A stretch of DNA of 8,645 nucleotides, taken from positions 1-8,645 of the forward strand of contig JAEDEK010000081.1 in NCBI GenBank assembly GCA_016293365.1, read 5' to 3'. The translations under genes and the position numbers were made by a program. The notes under the pieces were generated by a model, which was given only the letters and a program-made list of their open reading frames with translations, was not told where the DNA came from and did not search any database. The stretch is from Bulleidia sp. GTDB lineage: Bacteria > Bacillota_I > Bacilli_A > Erysipelotrichales > Erysipelotrichaceae. Each line of letters begins with the position of its first letter. The stretch's first letter is position 1. Shown one piece after another: positions 1 to 6,643 of this stretch.

Positions 1-26
1 CCTGTAAAAGGAACCTTCCTTCCTGG

Positions 27-55
27 TAGACTTCAGGATAGTGAATCTGTATACT
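27..55 (+). promoter_or_regulatory. predicted sigmaA-type promoter for the MATE gene
   Basis: A -35-like TAGACT (27-32, 4 of 6 matches to TTGACA) is followed after exactly 17 bases by TATACT (50-55, 5 of 6 matches to TATAAT). Transcription would begin near 62, giving a leader of about 78 bases before the ATG at 140. This is a prediction from box quality and spacing only. The preceding 26 bases are too short to say what lies upstream. Confidence 0.45.
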
Positions 56-139
56 CGATAACTGAAAACCACAGCGTGGTATGGATTTTTCTGAACGTGT
101 TTGTCCCTTTTCGCCATAGCAGAAAAGAGGCAGTTTATC

Positions 140-829
140 ATGTCACAGTCATTTATGAAGGAGAAACCTGTTCTCCCGCTTGTTTTATCCATGTCTTTAC
201 CAATGGTGTTTTCCATGCTTGTCAATGCGCTCTATAACATTGTCGACAGTTTTTATGTCGCAAAAATCAGTGAAGAGGCACTGACTGCAGTTTCTCTGAT
301 CTTCCCATTACAGAATCTAGTATCCGCACTGGCAATCGGATTTTGGATCGGCATCAATGTTGTCATCTCCATTTCTCTTGGAGCAGGCAAGAAGGAAAGA
401 GTGCTTTCCATCTTCATGACAGTGCTTGGCTTAAGTGGCATCGTCATGGTAATTGGAACGATCATATGTCAGTGTATTCCGGAAGCATTGATCGGCATAT
501 ATTCTTCCGGCAGGGTGACCATTCAGGATGGAAGTACTGCCTTGAAAATCATCAGCACAGGATTCATTATCTCAACCGTTTCCTGTACGGTAACCGGTGC
601 ACTCGAAGGGCTTGGGAAAGGTATACCTTCATTCCTGCGTAATATCGGAATCATGATTCCATGCGCGTTTCTGCTTTCCTGTATGATCGGAGTCAATGGT
701 GTATGGATGTCATTTCCTGTAACGGAATGTATCTGTGCGGTTGTATCTGTATACTGCTGTCGCAGATATATTCAGGAAAATGAATTTTGGGATGATTCAT
801 GCAAAAATAAAACAGAAAAAGAAAACTGA
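140..829 (+). CDS. half-length MATE family transporter (internally deleted, TM1-2 joined to TM9-12)
   Basis: MATE proteins are membrane antiporters that export drugs or metabolites using a Na+ or H+ gradient; they are normally about 440-460 residues with 12 helices in two six-helix lobes. This one has 229 residues. Residues 12-80 match the family's first two helices (motifs SMSLPMVFSM, NALYNIVDSFYVAKI, EEALTAVSLIFP). From about residue 86 the sequence matches the end of the second lobe instead (FPEQLL-like IPEALIGIYSSG at 114-124, ALKIIS, GALEGLGKGIPSF, GVNGVWMSFPVTE). About 215 residues, roughly TM3-TM8, are missing while the frame stays open. The start is ATG 140, preceded by AAGAGG nine bases upstream; a TTG at 101 is also in frame but has no good site. 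The protein may be non-functional, a dimerising six-helix form, or an in-frame deletion remnant. Confidence 0.75.
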   Translation: MSQSFMKEKPVLPLVLSMSLPMVFSMLVNALYNIVDSFYVAKISEEALTAVSLIFPLQNLVSALAIGFWIGINVVISISLGAGKKERVLSIFMTVLGLSGIVMVIGTIICQCIPEALIGIYSSGRVTIQDGSTALKIISTGFIISTVSCTVTGALEGLGKGIPSFLRNIGIMIPCAFLLSCMIGVNGVWMSFPVTECICAVVSVYCCRRYIQENEFWDDSCKNKTEKEN

Positions 830-870
830 AAAAAAGATTACAATGATCGCAAATATATCTTGAATTTATG

Positions 871-902
871 AAAAAAACTGTTTTTGCAGTAAGAAAACAG
901 TT
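871..902 (-). terminator. intrinsic terminator for minus-strand transcription
   Basis: A perfect 9-bp inverted repeat, AACTGTTTT (876-884) with AAAACAGTT (894-902), encloses a 9-base loop. On the minus strand it is followed by a run of Ts (complement of A871-877). On the plus strand only two Ts follow, so it would be weak for the MATE transcript. It abuts the outer stem of the 902-1031 element. Confidence 0.6.
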
Positions 903-1031
903 ATGATTGAGTTGCACCAGAAGTGATAATTAATGCCTTGAATCTTATTGAGAGTACTTTATCCATTAACAAACACGACAATGGGGCTGGTGCAGGGCCG
1001 GGAGACCGGCCTCCTGAAGCCTTCAATCATA
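902..1031. ncRNA. candidate structured RNA or MITE-like element with nested inverted repeats
   Basis: Three perfect stems nest as a three-way junction. P1 is TATGATTGA (902-910) with TCAATCATA (1023-1031). P2 is TGCACCAG (913-920) with CTGGTGCA (987-994). P3 is GGCCGG (996-1001) with CCGGCC (1006-1011), closed by a GAGA loop. Inside P2, CCATT (963-967) can pair with AATGG (980-984) and AAGT (921-924) with ACTT (956-959). The P3 region is GC-rich in an AT-rich gap. Strand is unresolved. GAGA is a GNRA loop only on the plus strand, and a plus terminator lies at 1112-1138. On the minus strand a TATACT box (1071-1076) lies upstream and an intrinsic terminator follows P1 directly, which would give an RNA of about 190 bases. 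I do not recognise it as a known riboswitch or RNA family. The outer repeat could instead be the terminal repeat of a small mobile element flanked by TA. Confidence 0.45.
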
Positions 1032-1111
1032 CATATCTATTCTGCCGGATTTATCTTCTTCTTTCTGCTTAGTATATATGCATGTTTTTTCTTGAAATAA
1101 AACAGTGATAC

Positions 1112-1138
1112 GGGAATATCGGAAGGTATTCCTTTTTT
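1112..1138 (+). terminator. intrinsic terminator, plus strand
   Basis: GGGAATA (1112-1118) pairs with TATTCCT (1127-1133; one G-T pair at the base) around an 8-base loop and runs into six Ts (1133-1138). It would stop transcripts coming from the MATE gene or from the structured element at 902-1031, and protects the convergent DUF1275 gene from read-through. Confidence 0.6.
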
Positions 1139-1163
1139 CAGGCTGGATATGAAATATGTTTTT

Positions 1164-1202
1164 GCAAAATGCTTTCTACTCAGAAAATCTGGTGGTAGAA
1201 GC
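1164..1202 (-). terminator. probable terminator of the DUF1275 gene
   Basis: Nine bases after the DUF1275 stop, the minus strand carries GCTTCTAC (1202-1195) which pairs with GTAGAAAGC (1179-1171, one bulged base). An inner CAGA/TCTG stem (1191-1188 with 1184-1181) lies within. A short T run (ATTTTG, 1170-1165) follows. The stem is good but the T tract is only four bases, so it may be partial. Confidence 0.45.
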
Positions 1203-1211
1203 AAACCTTTA

Positions 1212-1886
1212 TCATGTCTTTGCCTGTTGTATATTTCTATCAGCGAATAAGAACATACAGGCAATACCTAACAGAACGGATGAGACCAGAATCGTGTACA
1301 TGCCAAAATGAGGTATCAGTCCATAACCTGTCACAGCACCGATCAGAAATACGCTGATGACAAGAAGGTAATGGAGAAAGCCGTTGAGAGCTTGTGGATC
1401 TTTTGTGCGTGTCCATCTGGAAAAGGCATCCATACCACTGCGCAGATTTCCGATACACATCGTGGAAGCATATGGATAACCATCTGCCTTTCGAAAAGAT
1501 TGTACCTGCATGGCACAGCTGAAGGATACAAGACTGTTGGCAGCAGAATTCATTTCCCTGGGCAGGAATGCTGACAGTGTCAGAGAAATGATTTCAATCA
1601 GCAGGATCATCTGTCGCCAGTGGATATGTCGTGAATTTCTGTATCTGGCCTGCATCTGTTCTGCAATGAATACACCACATGCAAAACATAATACCGGCAT
1701 CAGATAACGCAGCATCGCCTGTATGTTTCCATCAAGCATATGTGCACCTAAAAGTACAATATTTCCTGTCTGGGCATTGGCGAAGACATGGTCTCTGCCA
1801 AAATAGGTATAAGCATCCTGAAGTCCGCCGGAAAAGGTAATCAGCAGGGCAATCAGGATGGAATCTGACATCTGTCTGCTTTTCAT
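1212..1886 (-). CDS. YoaK family (DUF1275) membrane protein
   Basis: This is a 224-residue integral membrane protein of the DUF1275/YoaK family, whose transport substrate or role is not established. The family signature is clear near the N-terminus: GGLQDAYTYFGR (20-31) followed by VFANAQTGNIVLLG (34-47). About six hydrophobic helices follow, including stretches near 54-75, 90-108, 171-190 and 195-215, and a short charged tail ends the protein. An open frame extends 13 codons further upstream, but that part contains the -10 box and does not resemble the family. Starting at ATG 1886 gives the expected MKSRQMSDS-type beginning. No Shine-Dalgarno sequence precedes it, and ATG 1871 is an alternative. 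The gene is divergent from the aminopeptidase P gene and convergent with the MATE gene. Confidence 0.88.
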   Translation of the reverse strand: MKSRQMSDSILIALLITFSGGLQDAYTYFGRDHVFANAQTGNIVLLGAHMLDGNIQAMLRYLMPVLCFACGVFIAEQMQARYRNSRHIHWRQMILLIEIISLTLSAFLPREMNSAANSLVSFSCAMQVQSFRKADGYPYASTMCIGNLRSGMDAFSRWTRTKDPQALNGFLHYLLVISVFLIGAVTGYGLIPHFGMYTILVSSVLLGIACMFLFADRNIQQAKT

Positions 1887-1894
1887 AACGAAAT

Positions 1895-1911
1895 TGATTA
1901 TAGTACAATCA
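1895..1911. promoter_or_regulatory. 17-bp imperfect palindrome, possible operator
   Basis: TGATTATAGTACAATCA is a dyad centred on G1903 in which 7 of 8 base pairs match (only 1900/1906 fail). It covers the -10 box of the DUF1275 promoter and lies just upstream of the proposed plus-strand -35, so a bound repressor could affect one or both divergent genes. No regulator gene is adjacent in the window. Confidence 0.35.
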
Positions 1912-1925
1912 TACACTTTTTGCAT
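1897..1925 (-). promoter_or_regulatory. predicted promoter of the DUF1275 gene
   Basis: On the minus strand a perfect TATAAT occupies 1902-1897. The -35 position at 17 bases' spacing (1925-1920) reads ATGCAA, a weak 3 of 6 match. Transcription would start near 1890, only about four bases before the ATG at 1886. Confidence 0.45.
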
Positions 1926-1940
1926 GAAATTACTTATAAT
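1912..1940 (+). promoter_or_regulatory. predicted promoter of the aminopeptidase P-exoA operon
   Basis: A perfect TATAAT lies at 1935-1940, 22 bases before the ATG at 1963. At 17 bases' spacing the -35 position reads TACACT (1912-1917), a weak match. It overlaps the upstream part of the divergent DUF1275 promoter, so the two genes share about 45 bp of control DNA. Confidence 0.5.
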
Positions 1941-1962
1941 GGAAAACAGTGAGGTTATGAAT

Positions 1963-3762
1963 ATGACAGTTGAAGAAAGAATCGCACAGCTGCGTAAGCT
2001 GATGGCAGAAAGAAAGATTGATGTTTACTACATGCCGAATGAAGATGATCATCTTTCTGAAGAATATACGGCATCCTATTTCCATGCAAAATCATGGATG
2101 TCCGGATTCAGTGGTGATGCGGGATGTACGATCATCACAAAAGATTTTGCTGGTCTTTGGACAGATGGCAGATATTTTACACAGGCAGAAGGAGAGCTGG
2201 AAGGCAGTGAAGTACAGCTGATGAGACTGCGCCAGAAGGGTGTACCTGAGCCGATGGATTTCCTGATTGAAAATACACCGGAAAACGGACTTCTTGGATT
2301 TGATGGAAGAGTGGTCAGTGCATCTGCTGCACTGCGTCTTTCCCGTGCCCTTTCCAGAAAGAATGCTTCCATGCACGTCAATGAAGATCTTGTCGGCATG
2401 ATCTGGGAAGACCGTCCATCCATGCCGGCTGAAAAGCTGTTTATTCTGGAACAGAAATATACCGGAGAATCGATTACGGAAAGAATTGCCATTGTCAGAA
2501 AAGAAATGCAGGAAAAGGATGCAGATGCTCTTGTGCTGACATCTTTGGAAGATCCATGCTGGATGCTGAATATCCGTGGCAATGATATTCCATATGAACC
2601 GGTTGCCTATGCGTTTGCGATCGTGACACAGGATCAGCTGTATTACTATATTGATGATGTCAAACTGACAGAGGAAGTCAGAAACTATCTGAATGAAGCA
2701 GGGGTAACCATCCGTCCATATGAAAGCTATAAGGACGATCTTGGTACTTTCCATAACATGAAGATCTGGGCTGATCTGAATCAGCTCAATTCTGCAGCAT
2801 ATACACATATCGCTTCCGATAATTCGATCATCAATGAAGTGTCTCCGATTGTAAATTACCGTTCCATCAAGAATGAAACGGAAATTGCATGCATGCACAC
2901 ATCTCAGGAAAAAGACGGTGTTGCGATGGTACGTTTCATCAAATGGGTCAAGGAAAATGTTGATAAAGATGACATGACAGAGATCACTGCCCAGAATAAA
3001 CTGTATGAGCTGCGTGCCCAGATGCCTGACTATATTGAACCTTCCTTCGGTACCATCTGCGCCTATCAGGAAAACGGTGCCATGATGCACTACAGTGCAA
3101 CAGAAGAAAAGTACAGCCCAGTACATCCAAGAGGATTTCTGCTGGTAGATTCTGGTGGAACATATAAGGATGGAACAACAGATATCACAAGAACCATCAA
3201 GGTTGGTCCTTTGACAGATGAAGAAAAGATGTACTATACACTGGTACTCAAAGGACATCTGGATCTGCAGGCAGCTAAGTTCCTTTCCGGTACAGCCGGT
3301 AACAATCTGGATATTCTGGCAAGGCGGCCATTATGGGATATCAATATCGACTATCAGTGTGGTACAGGCCATGGGGTAGGACATGTGCTTGGTGTACATG
3401 AAGGAATTCATGGAATCCGCTGGGGTATGCCGGCAAAAGGAAAGGCATATGATATTCTGCGTCCAGGTATGATTGTGACCGATGAGCCAGGTGTCTATCT
3501 GCCGCATCAGCTTGGAATCCGAATTGAAAATGATCTTCTTGTTGTAAAAGATGTTGAAAACTTCTATGGTCAGTTTCTGAAGTTTGAACCGATGACATAC
3601 TGCCCGTATGAAATCGATGCGATTGATGTCAGATATCTGGAGGACTGCAATATTGCCCAGATCAATGCCTACCATAAGATGGTATTTGACCGTCTGAGTC
3701 CATATCTGAATGAAGATGAAAAGGCATGGCTGGCACATGAAACAAGGGTGATCACAAGATGA
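1963..3762 (+). CDS. M24 family Xaa-Pro aminopeptidase (aminopeptidase P, three-domain type)
   Basis: This cytosolic metallopeptidase removes the N-terminal residue from peptides whose second residue is proline. Its 599 residues match the long, three-domain form: two creatinase-like N-terminal domains (about 1-290) and a C-terminal pita-bread catalytic domain. All expected metal ligands are visible: D396 in VDSGG, D407 in GTTDITR, H474 in GHGVGH, E508 in TDEPG and E522 in RIEND. The supporting histidines H470 and the HEG His are also present, so the enzyme should be active. ATG 1963 is chosen because GTGAGG (1949-1954) sits eight bases upstream. The in-frame ATG at 1957 is only two bases from that site, and the longer open frame overlaps the promoter. 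The stop codon overlaps the next start, implying translational coupling to exoA. Confidence 0.93.
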   Translation: MTVEERIAQLRKLMAERKIDVYYMPNEDDHLSEEYTASYFHAKSWMSGFSGDAGCTIITKDFAGLWTDGRYFTQAEGELEGSEVQLMRLRQKGVPEPMDFLIENTPENGLLGFDGRVVSASAALRLSRALSRKNASMHVNEDLVGMIWEDRPSMPAEKLFILEQKYTGESITERIAIVRKEMQEKDADALVLTSLEDPCWMLNIRGNDIPYEPVAYAFAIVTQDQLYYYIDDVKLTEEVRNYLNEAGVTIRPYESYKDDLGTFHNMKIWADLNQLNSAAYTHIASDNSIINEVSPIVNYRSIKNETEIACMHTSQEKDGVAMVRFIKWVKENVDKDDMTEITAQNKLYELRAQMPDYIEPSFGTICAYQENGAMMHYSATEEKYSPVHPRGFLLVDSGGTYKDGTTDITRTIKVGPLTDEEKMYYTLVLKGHLDLQAAKFLSGTAGNNLDILARRPLWDINIDYQCGTGHGVGHVLGVHEGIHGIRWGMPAKGKAYDILRPGMIVTDEPGVYLPHQLGIRIENDLLVVKDVENFYGQFLKFEPMTYCPYEIDAIDVRYLEDCNIAQINAYHKMVFDRLSPYLNEDEKAWLAHETRVITR

Positions 3763-4511
3763 AGCTGATTTCCTGGAATGTCAACGGTCTGCGTGCCTGC
3801 ATGAAAAAAGGCTTTGCGGACTTCTTTACGGCTCAGAATGCTGATATCTTTGCCCTGCAGGAAACAAAGATGCAGGAGGATCAGCTGGACGAGAGCATGA
3901 TGTTTGAAGGTTACCATCGTTATATGAACAGTGCGGAAAGAAAAGGTTATTCCGGAACGATGGTATATACCAGAAAAGAGCCTTTATCTGTATCCTACGA
4001 GATTGAAGGGGATATCACAAAGGAAGGCAGAGTCATTACGCTGGAATATGAGGACTTCTGGTTTGTCTGTGCATATGTTCCTAATTCCAAGGATGGCCTT
4101 GCAAGACTGGATTATCGAATGGAGTGGGAAGAAATGCTTCTTGCCCATCTCAACAGACTCAACCAGAGCAAACCGGTTGTATACTGCGGCGATCTGAATG
4201 TTGCGCATAACGAGATCGATATTAAAAATCCATCCTCCAACAGAAGAAATGCCGGTTTTACGGATGAAGAAAGAAACCGTTTCTCCATTCTTCTGGAAAA
4301 CGGTTATGCGGATACATTCCGTACACTGTATCCGGAAACAGTGAAATACTCCTGGTGGAGTTATCGTTTTAAGGCCAGAGAAAGAAATGCAGGCTGGAGA
4401 ATCGACTACTTTGTTGTATCACAGCGCTTCATGGATCGTGTAAAAGATGCCATGATCTTTGATGAACAGACAGGTTCCGATCACTGTCCGGTCGGCCTGA
4501 TCATAGAATAA
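3759..4511 (+). CDS. exoA: exodeoxyribonuclease III (AP endonuclease, ExoA/Xth family)
   Basis: This enzyme cleaves DNA at abasic sites and removes 3' blocking groups in base excision repair. The 250-residue protein has the normal family length, and all landmark motifs are in order: WNVNGLR (6-12, with N7), LQETK (metal-binding E35), GDLNVAH (D145, N147), NAGFTDEER, YSWWSYR, GWRIDYF and the C-terminal SDHCPV (D241, H242 catalytic pair). Its ATG overlaps the stop of the aminopeptidase P gene (ATGA), with AAGGGTG about nine bases upstream as the ribosome binding site. It therefore depends on the upstream promoter at 1912-1940. A hairpin follows the stop. Nothing suggests damage to the gene. Confidence 0.95.
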   Translation: MKLISWNVNGLRACMKKGFADFFTAQNADIFALQETKMQEDQLDESMMFEGYHRYMNSAERKGYSGTMVYTRKEPLSVSYEIEGDITKEGRVITLEYEDFWFVCAYVPNSKDGLARLDYRMEWEEMLLAHLNRLNQSKPVVYCGDLNVAHNEIDIKNPSSNRRNAGFTDEERNRFSILLENGYADTFRTLYPETVKYSWWSYRFKARERNAGWRIDYFVVSQRFMDRVKDAMIFDEQTGSDHCPVGLIIE

Positions 4512-4516
4512 ACATG

Positions 4517-4540
4517 CGGGAAGATATATATCTTCCCGTT
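4517..4540 (+). terminator. hairpin after exoA, weak intrinsic terminator
   Basis: CGGGAAGAT (4517-4525) and ATCTTCCCG (4530-4538) form a perfect 9-bp stem with an ATAT loop, six bases after the exoA stop. Only TTCT follows rather than a long T run, so termination may be incomplete or the stem may mainly protect the 3' end. Confidence 0.45.
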
Positions 4541-4560
4541 CTGCATCTTGAAAAACAGCT

Positions 4561-4587
4561 ATGAAATCGGCAATGATGTAGTATAAT
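4561..4587 (+). promoter_or_regulatory. predicted pepV promoter
   Basis: A perfect TATAAT at 4582-4587 lies 43 bases before the pepV ATG. The best -35 candidate, ATGAAA (4561-4566), matches 4 of 6 bases but with a short 15-base spacing, so the upstream box is uncertain. Transcription would start near 4594. Confidence 0.5.
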
Positions 4588-4613
4588 TGTGCTTAAATTA
4601 AAAGTTTCATTAC

Positions 4614-4622
4614 GGAAGGAGG
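4614..4622 (+). promoter_or_regulatory. strong ribosome binding site of pepV
   Basis: GGAAGGAGG is followed by eight bases and then ATG 4631. It decides the start against the longer open frame that begins at 4589, which would overlap the promoter. It is the strongest Shine-Dalgarno sequence in the window. Confidence 0.8.
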
Positions 4623-4630
4623 ATTTGAAC

Positions 4631-5989
4631 ATGGATGTAAAGTCTATGGTGGAAGGTTATCGTGATGAGCTGGTTGAGAAGCTGGGAGAACTGGTTTCCA
4701 TCAAGAGTGAAATGGGGGAAGCTCTTGCGGATGCACCATTTGGCGCAGGACCAAGAGATGTCCTGAAGGCTGCTCTTGCGATGTGCGAAAAAGATGGATT
4801 TAAGACTGTAAATCTGGATAACTATATCGGATATGCCGAAATGGGGGAAGGCGATGAACTCATCGCTGTAGTCGGACATCTGGATGTAGTTCCTGCAAAG
4901 AAAGAAGATGGATGGGATACAGATCCATATCAGATGGTTGAAAAGGATGGTATCCTGTATGGTCGTGGTGTAGCAGATGATAAGGGTGCGGTTGTTGCGA
5001 GCATGATTGCGATGAAGGTACTCAGAGATCTGGGAACACCGCTGAATAAAAGAGTACGTCTGATCATGGGAACCAATGAAGAAAGCGGATCCCGTGGCTT
5101 GAAATACTATGTCGAACATGATGAACAGCCGACATACGGTTTCACACCGGATGGTGACTTCCCATGTATTCATGGTGAAAAGGGTGGTCTTGGTCTGAAG
5201 TATGTCTCCAGAAAGACATCCATCCGTGATATTCAGGGTGGTACAGCCGGTAATATTGTCTGCAAGAACTGCTATGCTGTGGTAGACAAGTGCTCTTTCT
5301 CCAGAAAGAAGCTGGAAGATTACTTCAACAACAACGACATGAAGTATGAGATTACAGACAATGGCGAAACTGTCAGAATTGATGTGGAAGGTATTGCTGC
5401 TCATGCATCCTTACCGGAACTTGGTAAGAATGCCATTGCCTATCTTCTGACTGGTCTTAAGGAAGCAGGTTACCAGGATCCGTTTGTTGATTTCTTCTGT
5501 TCAAGAGTTGGTCTGAATACAGATGGAGAAGGACTTGGGCTTAAGATCAGCGATGAATATGGTGCATTGACATGTAACTGTGGTGTCATTCATATGACAG
5601 ATGGTGTAATCGCAGGTAACCTGGATATCCGTTTCCCTGTGACATATACATCCAAGCAGGTAATCAGACTGATGCAGGATAATGCTGAAGGTGAAGGTGG
5701 ATCCATTGAGGTTGTTCATGCTGGCGAACCGCTGTTCTTCCCGGTTGATTCACCACTGGTTGAAGCTCTGACAGAATCCTATCGTGAAGTTACCGGTGAT
5801 ATGACAGAGCCGATGGTTATTGGTGGGGGTACATATGCAAAGGGACTGAATAACACAATCGCGTTTGGTTGTGCGTTCCCTGGTACAGATTACCGTATCC
5901 ATAATACAAATGAATGGTGCCCGATTGATGAGCTGCTCAAGCAGGCAGAAATCTACGTGGCAGGTATTCAGAAACTGCTGAGTCTTTAA
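4631..5989 (+). CDS. pepV: dipeptidase PepV (M20 family, Sapep type)
   Basis: PepV is a cytosolic dinuclear zinc peptidase that hydrolyses a broad range of dipeptides, the last step of peptide use in many Firmicutes. The 452-residue protein is close to the length of characterised PepV. The zinc-site residues can be read in order: H83 in GHLDVVP, bridging D116 in GRGVADDKG, the E150/E151 pair in TNEESGS, D174 in TPDGDFP and H424 in DYRIHNTNEW. The lid-domain motif GGGTYAKG and the FPG loop precede the last histidine. The gene has its own promoter and a very strong ribosome binding site, and ends in a strong terminator, so it appears to be a single-gene unit and well expressed. It lies next to another cytosolic peptidase, which fits a peptide-recycling neighbourhood. 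Confidence 0.94.
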   Translation: MDVKSMVEGYRDELVEKLGELVSIKSEMGEALADAPFGAGPRDVLKAALAMCEKDGFKTVNLDNYIGYAEMGEGDELIAVVGHLDVVPAKKEDGWDTDPYQMVEKDGILYGRGVADDKGAVVASMIAMKVLRDLGTPLNKRVRLIMGTNEESGSRGLKYYVEHDEQPTYGFTPDGDFPCIHGEKGGLGLKYVSRKTSIRDIQGGTAGNIVCKNCYAVVDKCSFSRKKLEDYFNNNDMKYEITDNGETVRIDVEGIAAHASLPELGKNAIAYLLTGLKEAGYQDPFVDFFCSRVGLNTDGEGLGLKISDEYGALTCNCGVIHMTDGVIAGNLDIRFPVTYTSKQVIRLMQDNAEGEGGSIEVVHAGEPLFFPVDSPLVEALTESYREVTGDMTEPMVIGGGTYAKGLNNTIAFGCAFPGTDYRIHNTNEWCPIDELLKQAEIYVAGIQKLLSL

Positions 5990-5991
5990 TC

Positions 5992-6029
5992 AAAAAGGCA
6001 TTTCCCTTTGATGAGGGAGATGCCTTTTT
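5992..6029. terminator. bidirectional terminator between pepV and the zinc-ribbon gene
   Basis: AAAAAGGCATTTCCCT (5992-6007) pairs with AGGGAGATGCCTTTTT (6014-6029) around a six-base loop; one pair is G-T. Ts follow the stem on both strands. It begins three bases after the pepV stop and lies seven bases beyond the stop of the convergent gene. Confidence 0.9.
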
Positions 6030-6035
6030 GCGGGA

Positions 6036-6497
6036 TTAATATGGAAGTGTGTCTGCCTGTTTCAGATCCCACGTATCCATCAGAGTGGAAACAATGGAAG
6101 ATGGATCATTCATGTCATCATCAGAAATGGAAGTGATGTTGTATGTGAAAGGAATCAGATCCGCATACTGGTTTTGCAGGGATGTAAAGAATGCTTTTTC
6201 GCTTCCTTGGTCCACATCATTGATCAGCCGTTTTTCTGTTTCAGTTCTGCTGTCAGATGATACAGAATAATCATATCGGCCGATCAGTTCTTCGTACAGT
6301 TTTCCGTCTTTCATATGGCAGATCGTATAGGCTGTACCATGTGCAGCCCATCCCTTCAGATTCTCAAGTCTGTCCAGTTTCCCGAAAATGGTTCTGTCAT
6401 AGGCTTCCTGGCGCTGCTGTTCCGTAAACGCTGTACCGCACATATGGCAGTATTCAGCCGTTGTCGGGTTTTCGTACCCGCATTTCATGCATTTCAT
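6036..6497 (-). CDS. zinc-ribbon protein of unknown function
   Basis: The 153-residue product starts with a four-cysteine zinc ribbon: C3 and C6 in CMKC, C17 and C20 in CHMC, a CxxC-x10-CxxC layout. The remaining 130 residues are soluble and mixed in charge, with GWAAHGTAYTICHM near 56-69 and an acidic C-terminal half. I do not recognise a domain there and see no membrane segment. ATG 6497 is chosen because AAAGGGAG (6509-6502) precedes it by four bases and the ribbon starts immediately; the open frame extends 31 codons further upstream over the predicted promoter. The gene is convergent with pepV, sharing its terminator, and divergent from the HAD phosphatase gene. Similar small proteins often occur as uncharacterised single genes in Firmicutes; I assign no function. 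Confidence 0.75.
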   Translation of the reverse strand: MKCMKCGYENPTTAEYCHMCGTAFTEQQRQEAYDRTIFGKLDRLENLKGWAAHGTAYTICHMKDGKLYEELIGRYDYSVSSDSRTETEKRLINDVDQGSEKAFFTSLQNQYADLIPFTYNITSISDDDMNDPSSIVSTLMDTWDLKQADTLPY

Positions 6498-6519
6498 ATA
6501 ACTCCCTTTGATAACACTC

Positions 6520-6548
6520 AGTATACTCAAATAACCAGTGTTTCTGTA
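6520..6548 (-). promoter_or_regulatory. predicted promoter of the zinc-ribbon gene
   Basis: On the minus strand TATACT lies at 6525-6520. At 17 bases' spacing TACAGA (6548-6543) is a weak -35. The predicted start near 6513 gives a leader of about 16 bases that contains the AAAGGGAG ribosome binding site. Confidence 0.4.
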
Positions 6549-6627
6549 CATGCAGTGAGATGAAGTATCGAAAATACCGGAATCCCTCATGAAACAGTTT
6601 TCAGGATACAGTGTTGAGGAAGTGCTG

Positions 6628-6636
6628 TGATATAAT
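6628..6636 (+). promoter_or_regulatory. extended -10 promoter of the HAD-amidase-HEPN/CBS operon
   Basis: TGATATAAT is an extended -10 element (TG at 6628-6629, one base, then perfect TATAAT 6631-6636). No good -35 is visible at 16-18 bases' spacing, which is common for extended -10 promoters. The predicted +1 is 6643, one base before the ATG at 6644. Confidence 0.5.
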
Positions 6637-6643
6637 GGCGCAT

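Noticed and set aside
1..240. Open frame 1 running in from the window edge, overlapping the MATE start
   Set aside because: The translation has no family resemblance, it contains a good promoter and overlaps the well-supported MATE start; most likely chance.
903..981. Minus-strand short frame reading MDKVLSIRFKALIITSGATQS before a stop
   Set aside because: There is no ribosome binding site, it is only 21 codons long, and it lies across the inverted repeats. It might be a transposase relic, but the sequence does not prove it.
1037..1264. Minus-strand open frame of 75 codons overlapping the end of the DUF1275 gene
   Set aside because: It has no ribosome binding site, contains two terminator-like hairpins and has no recognisable protein family.
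2092..3258. Long minus-strand open frame (388 codons) opposite the aminopeptidase P gene
   Set aside because: It is a codon-bias shadow: the opposite strand encodes a complete enzyme with all metal ligands, and the minus product is rich in Cys, His and Ile without domain features.
4548..4553. TTGAAA as a -35 box for pepV
   Set aside because: It lies 28 bases from the TATAAT at 4582, far outside the normal 16-18 base spacing.
4610..5404. Long minus-strand open frame (264 codons) opposite pepV
   Set aside because: It is a shadow of pepV, whose catalytic residues, promoter and terminator are all on the plus strand.
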